A stretch of DNA of 33,038 nt, taken from Planctomycetaceae bacterium. GTDB taxonomy: Bacteria; Planctomycetota; Planctomycetia; Planctomycetales; Planctomycetaceae. The translations under genes and the position numbers were made by a program. The notes under the pieces were generated by a model. The model worked only from the letters and a program-made list of their open reading frames with translations, ran no database searches and was not told the origin of the DNA. The DNA is taken from NCBI GenBank assembly GCA_028291565.1, contig JAQGHT010000931.1:1-33038 (forward strand), read 5' to 3'. This document shows positions 1 through 9,006 of the stretch, in pieces (the stretch's first letter is position 1; each line of letters starts with the position of its first letter).

Positions 1-261
1 TGCTCTGCTTGCGAAGCGACTTGGTTCGGCTTATGCTTAAGAATGAATTCTCATGGTGCTTCGGGCACCATGTTTGTGACGAGTTCCGCCGGGTGTTGCA
101 CCCGGTGGTTCGAAACTCTCCGCTTTAGACGAAGCGTCAAGAGTTTTGAACAGGTAGCTCGACGACGAACTGATCTTCGATGTCCGACTGGTTTTCGACC
201 GGCCGGTCACCGAAATGAGTCCGCGTGACGCATCCATCATTCCTGAGACGGAACGAACCCT

Positions 262-3200
262 ATGGCACGGCACCGGTTTGCTCTGGTGTTTCTGGCTGTT
301 TTGTCGCTCGCGACTTCAAGTGCTACGGCTGCCGAGCCGTACTTGCAGTTCGCGGAAGCATTGCGACAACGCCAATATTTTGACACGGCCTTGGAGTATC
401 TCGAATGGGCTGACACCCGTCCGAATATCCCCGGAGACGTGAAGGCTGTCATTCCTTTCGAAAAAGCGACCACGCTCATTGCGCTGTCGAAGGATCAAAA
501 GAACCCTGAAGTGGCTTTGGCCACGTTAAATAAGGCCCAACTGTTCCTGGAACAGTTTCTGAAGGCCAATCCCGATCATCCGAAGGCCGCCAAGGCCAGT
601 GCGGAAGCCGCCGTCGTCTTGCAGACGCGTGGCAAGGTCGCTCTGCAACAGGCTCGATCACCGAGCAATGTCGTTAAAAAAGCCGAGTTCATGAAGCAGG
701 CCAAGGAGTATTTTGGCAAGGCGAAAGGCATGTTTATCGCCGCCTCTGAAAAGTACTCCAAAGAGCATCAGGCGTTCGGGGCGCACGTCGACAAAGCCAA
801 AGAGCCGGAAAAATATGAGCAATGGGGCGATGTCGAACGGTTGATGATTCGCGCGAAGTTGGACGCAGCCATCGTGGAGTACGAAGAAGCTCAGACGTTT
901 GAAAAGGACGATCCTCAGTACAAGGAATCTTTGAAATCGGCCGCAGCCAAATTTGAAGATCTGCATGCCCGGCATCGCAGTCAGGTTGCTGGCTTGCTGG
1001 CTCGTGTCTATCAGGGCAAGTGCTTTGAAGAACAGGGTGACCTGCAAAAGGCGATGGGGCTCTATAACGAACTGTTGTCCCACAAGGGTGAAACAGATGT
1101 GATGCGGAATCTGCAGGCCCAGGTCATGCACTTTAAGCTGATTTGCCTGAATTCCGCCGCGAAAGCAGACTATATCCTGGTCGACAAACTGGCGACGGAA
1201 TGGATCAAGGAAAATCCGGGGATGTCCCGCACCAGACATGCGACGGGAATTCGTTATGAACAGGCGCGGGCGCTGGAGGCCATGACCAAAGACAAGGCCC
1301 TCAATTTGCCCGACGACAAGAAAAAGCAAATCCTGAACGAAGCGCTGACGATCGCTCGGATGATCGCGAGTCGCCCCGGTGAATATCGTGACCAGGGCCA
1401 GGCGATGGTCACTCGCTTGATGGCGGCACTGAATCGTGACGGCAAAGATCCGAAGGATTTCGATACGGCCTATGGAATGGCGCGTGAGTTGGTGAATAAA
1501 CTCAAAGAATTGGGAGATGCCGTCAAGGCGGCGAAAGATGCCAAAGACGCCGATCCTGAAGATATCAAGCGTATGGAGCGCGGATTTGACCTGCACAAGA
1601 ACGAAACCGCCCGTTTGTTGAACTTGGCCTTGTCATTACGCGATTCCAATTCCAAGACCAAGGAAGTCAACATCGCCCGGTATTCGCTGTGTTACGTCTA
1701 CTTGCTACAGGGACGTTTGTATGATTCCGCGGTGTTGGGCGAATGGGTCGCCAAGCGTTATGCAGGCGATGAGGACAACGACACCACGGCCTCGGATTCC
1801 GCCTATGTTGCAATGGCAGCGTATGCTCGAGCCTACAATCTCAAGGGAAACAACGACAAGCAGGCGGACATCCAGAAGATGATCGCCATTTGCGATTTGA
1901 TCGTGGCGAAATGGCCCAAGACTCCGAAGGAAATCGACGCCTGGGATATGCTGGGCAAGACTTATCTGCAGACCAAGGAATACGAAAAAGCGGCCGGCGC
2001 CTTTGAGAAAATTCCACCCGAATCCGGAAAATATCTGGATGCGCAGTTATTGCTGGGGCAAGCCCTGTGGGAAGCGGCCATCGAGTTGATGAACAAGCCG
2101 GTTGAAGAGCGTGCTGCTCCGGAAAAGCTGGCTGCATTGCAGAAAAAAGCTCAGGAAGTCTTGAAGAATGCGATCAGCATTCTGGAGCCCAAACTGGCCG
2201 AGGCTGAACAGCTCCCCGCAGGTCTGGCGGTCGCCAAGCTGACGTTGGCGCAAATTGCCAATCAGACGAACCAATTCGCGGAAGCGATCAAGTACCTGGA
2301 AACGGACAAGCGTTCGGTATTGACTGCGATCGTGTTGAAGGAAGGGGAAGTTCGGGGGACGAGTGGACCTAAGAGCATCAAGTTCGCGCAGGAAGTCTAC
2401 AAACAGATCTTGCGAGCCTATATCGGCATGCAGAATCTGGACAAAGCCCGGACGGCGATGTCCGAAATGGAGAAACTCGCGGCAGGCCAGGGCAAGGATA
2501 TTTTGCCAATCTACATCAACCTTGGACGCCAGTTCAAGGAAGAGCTCGATCGCCTCGCCAAAGCGGATCCACAGCAACATCAAGTGACGTTAAAGTCCTT
2601 CGAAAGTTTCCTGTCCAGCATGCTCGCTCGGAAAGAGGGGCAAACGTACAGTTCTCTGGCGTGGATGGGAGCGATGTATATCTCGCTCGGCGAAGGCATC
2701 GAGGACAAAGCGCTCGCCGCCAAATTCTTCGCGGCCGGTAGTCAGGCTTATAACGATCTGGTCACCAAAAGCGGTGAGGATCCCAAGTTCTGTACCAAGG
2801 ATCAACTGCTGTCCGCGAAAGCGCAACTCGTCGCCTGCAAGCGAAAAGCGGGTGAATTCGAAGCGGCTTTGGACATGATGAAAGAGCTGCTGAAAGAACG
2901 CCCGAACGCGATCGATACGCAAACGGAAGCGGCCATGATCTTCCAGGACTGGGGCGCGGCCGGGCAAACGGATTCGCCCAAGAAGTGGATCGTGGCGATG
3001 CTGGGTGACGAGGTCACGGCGAAAGACCATCCAAAAATCGGCATGTGGGGTTGGGCAGGGTTGTACAAGAAAATGTCCGCCTCGAAAGACGCCGACAAGT
3101 TCAAAGAGCAAATTCTTGAGGCCCGGTACAATATCGCTTTTTGCCGGTATAGCGGCGGATTGAACGAAAACGGCGCCAAGCGGACGAAGATTCTGGAAGC

Positions 3201-3768
3201 CGCACATACGGACATTTCGCGGACCGCCCTGCAGAACGCATTCACGGAAAAGCAATACGACAGATTCAATGCGCTCTATCGCAAGATCGCTGAAGACATG
3301 GGCAAGCCCGTGCAGGATCTGCCCAAAGACAAGAATGACATAGTCATCAATCAGGTACCAGGCTCTGAAGAGAAAAAAAACGAGCAGGCGGAAATCAAGA
3401 AAAATGAGCTGAAAGAAAAGAAGAAGGCCGACAAACCGAACCCTGCAGCGAATCCAGCGGCGGCCGAGAGTTCGGCCATGATGATGATGGGCGGCGTGAT
3501 CGTCGTGTTCCTGGTCGGATTTGGGGCCTGGTTCTTCATGAAAGCAGGCAAGGGCAAACGTAAGTCGCTGGCGGCCGCCCCCGCGGATAGTGTGGCATTT
3601 CCGCCTACATTTGCGGGACCAGTGACAGCTCCGGCTGCTCCAGTCGTCAAGAAAAAGGCCCCGACGAGTGCTGGGCCAGCTACGGCGACCACGGCTGCGC
3701 CGCGTGCTCAATCGAGTACTTCGACCGCGGCGGCAAAGCCCAAGTCGACTAAACCCAAGCCAGAATGA
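262..3768 (+). CDS. Large TPR-repeat protein with N-terminal signal peptide, C-terminal transmembrane helix and Ala/Pro/Lys-rich tail
   Basis: 1168-aa ORF; hydrophobic N-terminus (MARHRFALVFLAVLSLATSSATAAEP); many TPR-like helical repeats (e.g. EYEKAAGAFEKIPPESGKYLDAQLLLGQALWEAA); C-terminal TM MMMMGGVIVVFLVGFGAWFFM followed by a basic/Pro-rich tail. Confidence 0.85.
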   Translation: MARHRFALVFLAVLSLATSSATAAEPYLQFAEALRQRQYFDTALEYLEWADTRPNIPGDVKAVIPFEKATTLIALSKDQKNPEVALATLNKAQLFLEQFLKANPDHPKAAKASAEAAVVLQTRGKVALQQARSPSNVVKKAEFMKQAKEYFGKAKGMFIAASEKYSKEHQAFGAHVDKAKEPEKYEQWGDVERLMIRAKLDAAIVEYEEAQTFEKDDPQYKESLKSAAAKFEDLHARHRSQVAGLLARVYQGKCFEEQGDLQKAMGLYNELLSHKGETDVMRNLQAQVMHFKLICLNSAAKADYILVDKLATEWIKENPGMSRTRHATGIRYEQARALEAMTKDKALNLPDDKKKQILNEALTIARMIASRPGEYRDQGQAMVTRLMAALNRDGKDPKDFDTAYGMARELVNKLKELGDAVKAAKDAKDADPEDIKRMERGFDLHKNETARLLNLALSLRDSNSKTKEVNIARYSLCYVYLLQGRLYDSAVLGEWVAKRYAGDEDNDTTASDSAYVAMAAYARAYNLKGNNDKQADIQKMIAICDLIVAKWPKTPKEIDAWDMLGKTYLQTKEYEKAAGAFEKIPPESGKYLDAQLLLGQALWEAAIELMNKPVEERAAPEKLAALQKKAQEVLKNAISILEPKLAEAEQLPAGLAVAKLTLAQIANQTNQFAEAIKYLETDKRSVLTAIVLKEGEVRGTSGPKSIKFAQEVYKQILRAYIGMQNLDKARTAMSEMEKLAAGQGKDILPIYINLGRQFKEELDRLAKADPQQHQVTLKSFESFLSSMLARKEGQTYSSLAWMGAMYISLGEGIEDKALAAKFFAAGSQAYNDLVTKSGEDPKFCTKDQLLSAKAQLVACKRKAGEFEAALDMMKELLKERPNAIDTQTEAAMIFQDWGAAGQTDSPKKWIVAMLGDEVTAKDHPKIGMWGWAGLYKKMSASKDADKFKEQILEARYNIAFCRYSGGLNENGAKRTKILEAAHTDISRTALQNAFTEKQYDRFNALYRKIAEDMGKPVQDLPKDKNDIVINQVPGSEEKKNEQAEIKKNELKEKKKADKPNPAANPAAAESSAMMMMGGVIVVFLVGFGAWFFMKAGKGKRKSLAAAPADSVAFPPTFAGPVTAPAAPVVKKKAPTSAGPATATTAAPRAQSSTSTAAAKPKSTKPKPE

Positions 3769-3836
3769 TCGTCCTGATTACAATCGCCTCGGGGCGGCAA
3801 GCACGTTTGATTTGAAATTCTGAAGGAATCCAGCGC

Positions 3837-4904
3837 ATGTCTCGTTTTGGACAGGTCCTGTTGGTCGCAGCCGTATTGTTTGGCGTCAATTCCGCAACTC
3901 GCGCGGCTGACATCATCGAGCTTCGTGGCGAAGCCGTTAAGCTCAACGGCACGATCACGGAAGTCACCAAGGATAAGGTGACGATGAAGACGACTAAGGA
4001 TGAAACCAAGGAAATTCCCATTAGTCAGATTGTGGATATCACATGGACTGGGGAGCCGTCATCGCTCAAGCAAGGCCGGGGTCATGAAGCGGGCGGGCGT
4101 TTGACGCAGGCCCTCGATTCATACGCCAGAGCAGTGACAGACTACAAAGCTGATGCGGCGTTTGTGAAGAATGATATCGAGTACTTTCCAATTCGTGTCG
4201 AAGCCCGTCTGGCGATGAACGATCCGGCGAAAATCCCGACCACCTTGAAGAAACTGACCGATTTCATTGCCAAGAACAGCAATTCGCGGCACTTTTACGA
4301 GGCTTCCAGCTATGTTGTTGATCTGAACCTGGCCAAAAAAGATGCGGCCGGTGCCAAAACGGCTGCAGAAGCACTGGCTCGCGCACCCGGCAATGAGCAG
4401 AAAATGGCAGCCAAGATTGGCCTGGGGCGCGCTGCAATTCTCGAAAATCAACTGCCCGAAGCACAGAAGTCCTTTGAGGAAGCAGCGGCCATGCCGGCCA
4501 ATGGCCCGGGTGAAGAATCGCGCAAGCAGGAGGCTCGGCTGGGAGTTGCCCAATGTCTGTCTCTGGACAAGAAGTACGACGAAGCCGTCAAGTTGCTGGA
4601 CGATATTATCGCCAAAGCCTCAGCCGAAAATTCGCGAGTTCAAGCCGAAGCTTACGTTCGCCAGGGGGAGTGCTACGAGGCTTTGGGCAAATCCAAAGAA
4701 GCCTTATTGGCCTATCTCCATGTCGATGTCTTATTTGCCAATGAAAAGTCGGTCCATCCCGAGGCCTTGTACCACTTGTCCAAGCTTTGGACTGCGGTGC
4801 AACAACCCGACCGGGCCAGTGAAGCTGTCGACAAATTGAATAGTGAATATCCGAATAGTCCCTGGTCGCAGAAACTCAAAGGGGCCGGTCCAGGGGGCGC
4901 ATGA
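3837..4904 (+). CDS. Secreted TPR-repeat protein
   Basis: 355-aa ORF; signal peptide MSRFGQVLLVAAVLFGVNSATRAAD; TPR-like repeats; same strand, 68 nt downstream of the first TPR gene. Confidence 0.8.
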   Translation: MSRFGQVLLVAAVLFGVNSATRAADIIELRGEAVKLNGTITEVTKDKVTMKTTKDETKEIPISQIVDITWTGEPSSLKQGRGHEAGGRLTQALDSYARAVTDYKADAAFVKNDIEYFPIRVEARLAMNDPAKIPTTLKKLTDFIAKNSNSRHFYEASSYVVDLNLAKKDAAGAKTAAEALARAPGNEQKMAAKIGLGRAAILENQLPEAQKSFEEAAAMPANGPGEESRKQEARLGVAQCLSLDKKYDEAVKLLDDIIAKASAENSRVQAEAYVRQGECYEALGKSKEALLAYLHVDVLFANEKSVHPEALYHLSKLWTAVQQPDRASEAVDKLNSEYPNSPWSQKLKGAGPGGA

Positions 4905-5294
4905 TTGGGGACAATAAAGATTCAGAATCCGGCATTACTGGAGTCAATCATCTGGAATCTGTCAGGGCATCTGTTTAGAATTCATGACATAGCCTTTTCG
5001 GCCTCCTGCACGCCTTTGGGCTGACCCCGTAGTTTTCGCGATTTTTGCCCTACCATTTTTCGTGGTGGACACGCAGAATTAAGGATTGTGGTGCAATACC
5101 ACTGACTCCAGTCCGCTCCAGCGAGAGCGGAAAATCAGCATAAAATGTCACGTTATCCTGTCATTGAGCAAAGAATCACACTCAATCACTGAGATTTCCA
5201 TTGAGAAATGGTACGATTCTCGGGTTGATTATCAACACACCTCGAAAACCAGTCGCAATTCTCAACGTCTGTTTTTCGACGGCAATATGCTGGA

Positions 5295-5370
5295 CACGGT
5301 TAAGAGTGAGTCGTTTGATCGCGGCGATCAGTGTTGAAGAAGACTCATTCGTGACCGCGAATAGTAAAAA
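5295..5370 (+). promoter_or_regulatory. Copy A of a ~76-nt conserved leader element (candidate 5' UTR / cis-regulatory RNA)
   Basis: CACGGTTAAGAGTGAGTCGTTTGATCGCGGCGATCAGTGTTGAAGAAGACTCATTCGTGACCGCGAATAGTAAAAA; about 65/76 identical by hand alignment to copy B; TATGCT hexamer at 5286-5291 just upstream; lies upstream of the ExbB-like gene. Confidence 0.6.
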
Positions 5371-5396
5371 TAACAGCTTTCAGCCTTACGGATCAT

Positions 5397-6290
5397 TTGG
5401 AGCATTACAGGGCGATGGTTCAGAACATGCGAAGCAACGAAAGTGGAATGCGGGTCTGGTATTGGATGGTCGTCCTGGCCCTGGCTTTTGGCTTGACCAA
5501 TGTCGCCATGGAGCCTGGCTGGCAAAACACCTTGCGGGCGCAAGAAGATGCTGAGGGTGACGCGAAGGCGGATACGAAAGCTGATGCCAAGGCAGACGCA
5601 CCGGTGGAACGCCGCAGCTACCTGATGTGGATCATGATCGCGTCCGGCCCGTTCGGTGCCTGTATCGCGATTGAGTCGTTCACGCTCGTGGCCTTGATCG
5701 CCATGAACATTATGCAGTTTCGGCGCGATAATTTTCTGCCAGCCGCTTTGATTGAGGCATTTGAGCAGAAGATCGCGGCTCGAGACTATCAAGGCGCCTA
5801 TGAAGCGGCAAAGGCGAACGACTCGTACCTCGGCAAAGTGTTAACAGCGGGTATGGCTCGGTTGTCCAAGGGGCAGGAAGAAGCCATGACCGGCATGCAA
5901 GAAGCCGGCGACGAAGAATCCATGTACCTCGAACACAAGATGAGCTACATCGGTTTGATCGTTGCGACGGCTCCGATGCTTGGTCTATTGGGTACGGTGC
6001 AGGGTATGATCGATTCATTCCGCGTTATCGCAGAATCCGAAACGTCGCCCAAGCCGAAGGAACTGGCCGAAGGTATTATGACGGCCCTCGTGACGACGAT
6101 GGAAGGCCTTGTTGTGGCAATCCCGGCGATCTTCGCGTTCGGTTTGTTCAAAAACAAGATTGGCAAACTGCAATTTGAAGTCGGAATGGTCTCAGAAGGA
6201 TTGATGAGCAAGTTGTTCGCCTCAGCGAAGAAGGGCGGAGCCGCACCGGCTGCCGCGACCGCTGCAGCCCCCGCCAATCCTTCAGTCTAA
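5397..6290 (+). CDS. MotA/TolQ/ExbB-family proton channel protein with N-terminal signal-like segment (start may be 5397, 5415 or 5448)
   Basis: C-terminal half MSYIGLIVATAPMLGLLGTVQGMIDSFRVI...LAEGIMTALVTTMEGLVVAIPAIFAFGLFKNKI is characteristic of the MotA/TolQ/ExbB family. Confidence 0.9.
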   Translation: MEHYRAMVQNMRSNESGMRVWYWMVVLALAFGLTNVAMEPGWQNTLRAQEDAEGDAKADTKADAKADAPVERRSYLMWIMIASGPFGACIAIESFTLVALIAMNIMQFRRDNFLPAALIEAFEQKIAARDYQGAYEAAKANDSYLGKVLTAGMARLSKGQEEAMTGMQEAGDEESMYLEHKMSYIGLIVATAPMLGLLGTVQGMIDSFRVIAESETSPKPKELAEGIMTALVTTMEGLVVAIPAIFAFGLFKNKIGKLQFEVGMVSEGLMSKLFASAKKGGAAPAAATAAAPANPSV

Positions 6291-6576
6291 GAGGTTGGCA
6301 GGGAACTTGACACATTCCGTGCTTCTCTGAGTACTGGACCTTCACAACTGAGTTTTTGTTCGCTCGTAAATTGCGCGGCAGGGTCAGCATGGTTCTGACG
6401 GACGGTTGAGTAACCTGACTTTCGTTCAACCTACGACGACAACAGGTGCCAGGAATTAGTTGGTTGGTGTGGTGAGTGGTGCGGATTCAGTAAGTCCCGC
6501 AGACTGGTGAAGCGGGCAGTAGCACATTCCGTCAAATGAATTCCACTGCGGCAGCACGTTCAACAGGAAGACCGAC

Positions 6577-7053
6577 ATGGATAATCCCGAAGTTGACATG
6601 ACACCCATGATCGACTGCGTCTTTCAATTGATTACCTTCTTCATGCTGGTGATCAACTTTGAAAGTACTTCGGCCGACGAGCGCGTCAAATTGCCTGAGA
6701 GCGAGATCGCCAAGCCTCCCAAGGTCAAACGCGAAGACGAAGTCGTGATCAATATCGGCTTCATACGGAAGCACGACGGCACGAAACGCAACCCCGATGG
6801 CTCGACAGACAACGTCGATCCGCTGGTCTTTTTAAATGGCGAAGATATTCCTGTCGGAGCCATGACTCCGCGCATCAAGAAGGATCTGCAGTTGTACAAA
6901 CTCCAGCATCCCGGCGAAGCGATCAAAACGGTTGTCAAGATCCGCGCTGACTCCGAAACTCCGATCGGTGCGGTCCAGGAGCTGATTAAGCTCTATCAGG
7001 AACAGAAATACGAAAAGTTTGCTCTGCAGGCGATGGAAGCCGAACAGGACTAG
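6577..7053 (+). CDS. ExbD/TolR-family biopolymer transport protein (paralog 1)
   Basis: VDMTPMIDCVFQLITFFMLVINF: ExbD/TolR N-terminal motif with Asp-containing TM helix. Confidence 0.9.
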   Translation: MDNPEVDMTPMIDCVFQLITFFMLVINFESTSADERVKLPESEIAKPPKVKREDEVVINIGFIRKHDGTKRNPDGSTDNVDPLVFLNGEDIPVGAMTPRIKKDLQLYKLQHPGEAIKTVVKIRADSETPIGAVQELIKLYQEQKYEKFALQAMEAEQD

Positions 7054-7168
7054 TTTTCTTATTGTCTGGTCTTCCAAGACCGTGGCGTGCCAGACGCTGG
7101 ACAGCAATGTCGGCGCGACAAAACTCATTGATTCGCAGCAATGTCCCTGGAATGTGGAGTCACACGGA

Positions 7169-7669
7169 ATGGTGGAGCGCAGAACCGAATTGGCGATACC
7201 GAAACCGGACATGACACCGATGATCGACTGTGTCTTCCAGTTGATGATTTTTTTCATGTTGACTCTGAAAATCGTCTCAGCGGAAGGCAATTTCGACATC
7301 AATATGCCAATCGGGCAAAGTTCCGGAACTCCGGATCCATTGGCTCAGGATCTAAAAGTCCGCCTAAAAGCGGATGTGAATGGAAATCTGGTCAACATTC
7401 AGTTTGGCAGCCGCAGTCTAGGTAATGATGAGCGGGCATTCGCACAACTGAACGAGGAAGTTTTGCGTTCCATTGGTGGCCAACCAGGTGGCCCGGCTGC
7501 GAAAGATGCCGAAGTCGAACTTGATGCCGACTACAATCTGCACTACAGCTACATCGTGAAAGCCATCAGCGCTTGCACGGGGCGATTTGACAAACGCACA
7601 AAACAAGTCATCCGATACATCGAAAAGATCAAGTTCGCGCCGCCCAAGGCGAAGGGTGCGAATAGCTAG
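7169..7669 (+). CDS. ExbD/TolR-family biopolymer transport protein (paralog 2)
   Basis: MVERRTELAIPKPDMTPMIDCVFQLMIFFMLTLKIV; in-frame ATG at 7169 preferred over the ORF-track start 7019, which overlaps the preceding gene. Confidence 0.88.
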   Translation: MVERRTELAIPKPDMTPMIDCVFQLMIFFMLTLKIVSAEGNFDINMPIGQSSGTPDPLAQDLKVRLKADVNGNLVNIQFGSRSLGNDERAFAQLNEEVLRSIGGQPGGPAAKDAEVELDADYNLHYSYIVKAISACTGRFDKRTKQVIRYIEKIKFAPPKAKGANS

Positions 7670-7748
7670 CGTGTGATCCCCTGCAGGCGACACCGTATTC
7701 GACTTCTGCAGGCAATTTCGCCAGAGCGCGGGGCTGTTCAGTCCATTT

Positions 7749-7784
7749 CAGGTCCGACGCCTGAGGTTTGGAAACCTTGGCTAC
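7749..7784 (+). repeat. Palindromic intergenic repeat, copy 1
   Basis: CAGGTCCGACGCCTGAGGTTTGGAAACCTTGGCTAC; 31/36 by hand identical to the reverse complement of 19080-19115; contains a short inverted repeat AGGTTTggAAACCT. Confidence 0.55.
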
Positions 7785-7922
7785 CGTAAAGTAGCGGCGG
7801 AAAATCTCTCGCGGAGATCTCTCCGTCGAAAAATGAGGCCGTTCAAAAAGGCGTTTTAGCACTGGGGCCTGAATAGATCCGAGTTTATTGGTATTCCAAC
7901 CTGAACTGAGAAGGCTCACGAA

Positions 7923-8423
7923 ATGGCAGAGCGTCGAAGTGAACTGGGAATGCCGAAACCGGATATGACTCCGATGATCGATTGCGTCTTTCAGTTGATG
8001 ATCTTTTTCATGCTGACGCTGAAGATTGTTGCAGCTGAAGGCAATTTCGACATTAATATGCCGCGCGGTGCGATCGAATGTAACGCTGATCCGCTCGCTC
8101 AGGATTTAAAAGTTCGCCTGAATGCTGATGCAAACGGTCATCTTAAGAACATTCAGTTTGGCAACCGTAATCTAGGCAATGATGAGCGGGCGTTCGCACA
8201 ACTGAATGAGGAGGTTCTGCGTTCCATCGGTGGTCAACCAGGTGGTCCGGCTGCGAAAGATGCCGAAGTTGAACTCGATGCCGACTACAATCTGCACTAC
8301 AGCTACATCGTGAAGGCCGTGAGTGCCTGTACGGGACGATTTGACAAACGCACTAATCAAGTCGTGCGATACATTGAGAAAATCAAATTCGCAGCCCCAA
8401 AGAACCGCGGGACCACAGATTAG
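7923..8423 (+). CDS. ExbD/TolR-family biopolymer transport protein (paralog 3, tandem duplicate of paralog 2)
   Basis: MAERRSELGMPKPDMTPMIDCVFQLMIFFMLTLKIVAAEGNFDINMP; same length (501 bp) and mostly identical protein to 7169-7669. Confidence 0.9.
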   Translation: MAERRSELGMPKPDMTPMIDCVFQLMIFFMLTLKIVAAEGNFDINMPRGAIECNADPLAQDLKVRLNADANGHLKNIQFGNRNLGNDERAFAQLNEEVLRSIGGQPGGPAAKDAEVELDADYNLHYSYIVKAVSACTGRFDKRTNQVVRYIEKIKFAAPKNRGTTD

Positions 8424-8574
8424 TCCTGTTAAAGCTTTGCGAATTGACGCCGGACACTTCTGTGTTTGTTTAGGGCTCAATGAGACTTGAAGTGAATGAG
8501 TGTTTCGTTGCTGACCGTAATGTCCTTGGCACTCATTGCCCGCTTTCAACGGATATTTCGCAACTGGGTTCGTC

Positions 8575-9006
8575 ATGACCGACTCTCCACCGGCCGCTAC
8601 CAGCGAAAGTCAGGATCCTCCAGAACCTGCCGCTTTCTGGCTGCGACGCGGCGACCAATTATTCGTTGGTGTGCTCGTTTTGGCTGGCCTCGCTATGCTG
8701 ACCTGGACCTGGATCCGTTTGAACGGTCAAGGAGTGCCCCTGATTGAAGTCGATCGATTGCCCTCACGGCAATACGAGTATCAGCTGGATATCAACCGGG
8801 CCGAATGGATCGAATGGACGCTGCTGGAAGGGATCGGTGAAAAACTGGCCCAACGGATCGTCACTTTTCGAGAAGAGCACGGGAAATTCGCTGCGATCGA
8901 AGATTTGCGGAGAGTGCCCGGAATCGGACCGAAGACTTTCGAAAGAATTCGTCCCTGGCTGACAGTGGCTACGACACCAGATCCAGCCTCTGGACTCAAA
9001 CAATAA
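8575..9006 (+). CDS. Membrane-anchored ComEA-like helix-hairpin-helix protein
   Basis: TM segment QLFVGVLVLAGLAMLTWTWI followed by IDINRAEWIEWTLLEGIGEKLAQRIVTFREEHGKFAAIEDLRRVPGIGPKTFERIRPWL (tandem HhH as in ComEA); start 8575 (MTDSPPA) or 8536. Confidence 0.8.
   Translation: MTDSPPAATSESQDPPEPAAFWLRRGDQLFVGVLVLAGLAMLTWTWIRLNGQGVPLIEVDRLPSRQYEYQLDINRAEWIEWTLLEGIGEKLAQRIVTFREEHGKFAAIEDLRRVPGIGPKTFERIRPWLTVATTPDPASGLKQ

Noticed and set aside
107-125. GGTTCGAAACTC as a tRNA T-arm
   Set aside because: No acceptor, D-arm or anticodon arm could be folded around it; no tRNA or rRNA genes were recognised in the window.
658-1596. Long antisense ORF (312 aa, minus) inside the TPR gene; likewise 2590-3711 and 2047-2583
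   Set aside because: Fully opposite a well-supported TPR gene; composition (Phe/His/Arg/Leu-rich) is what antisense reading of Lys/Glu/Ala-rich coding sequence gives.
5092-5132. Two small hairpins (GTGGTgcaatACCAC and CCGCTCcagcgaGAGCGG) considered as a terminator
   Set aside because: No T-run follows on either useful strand in a convincing position, and stems are short.
5295-5370. Leader element as an insertion-sequence remnant or MITE
   Set aside because: No terminal inverted repeats or target-site duplications seen, and all three copies have the same orientation relative to the downstream gene; not fully excluded without a genome-wide search.
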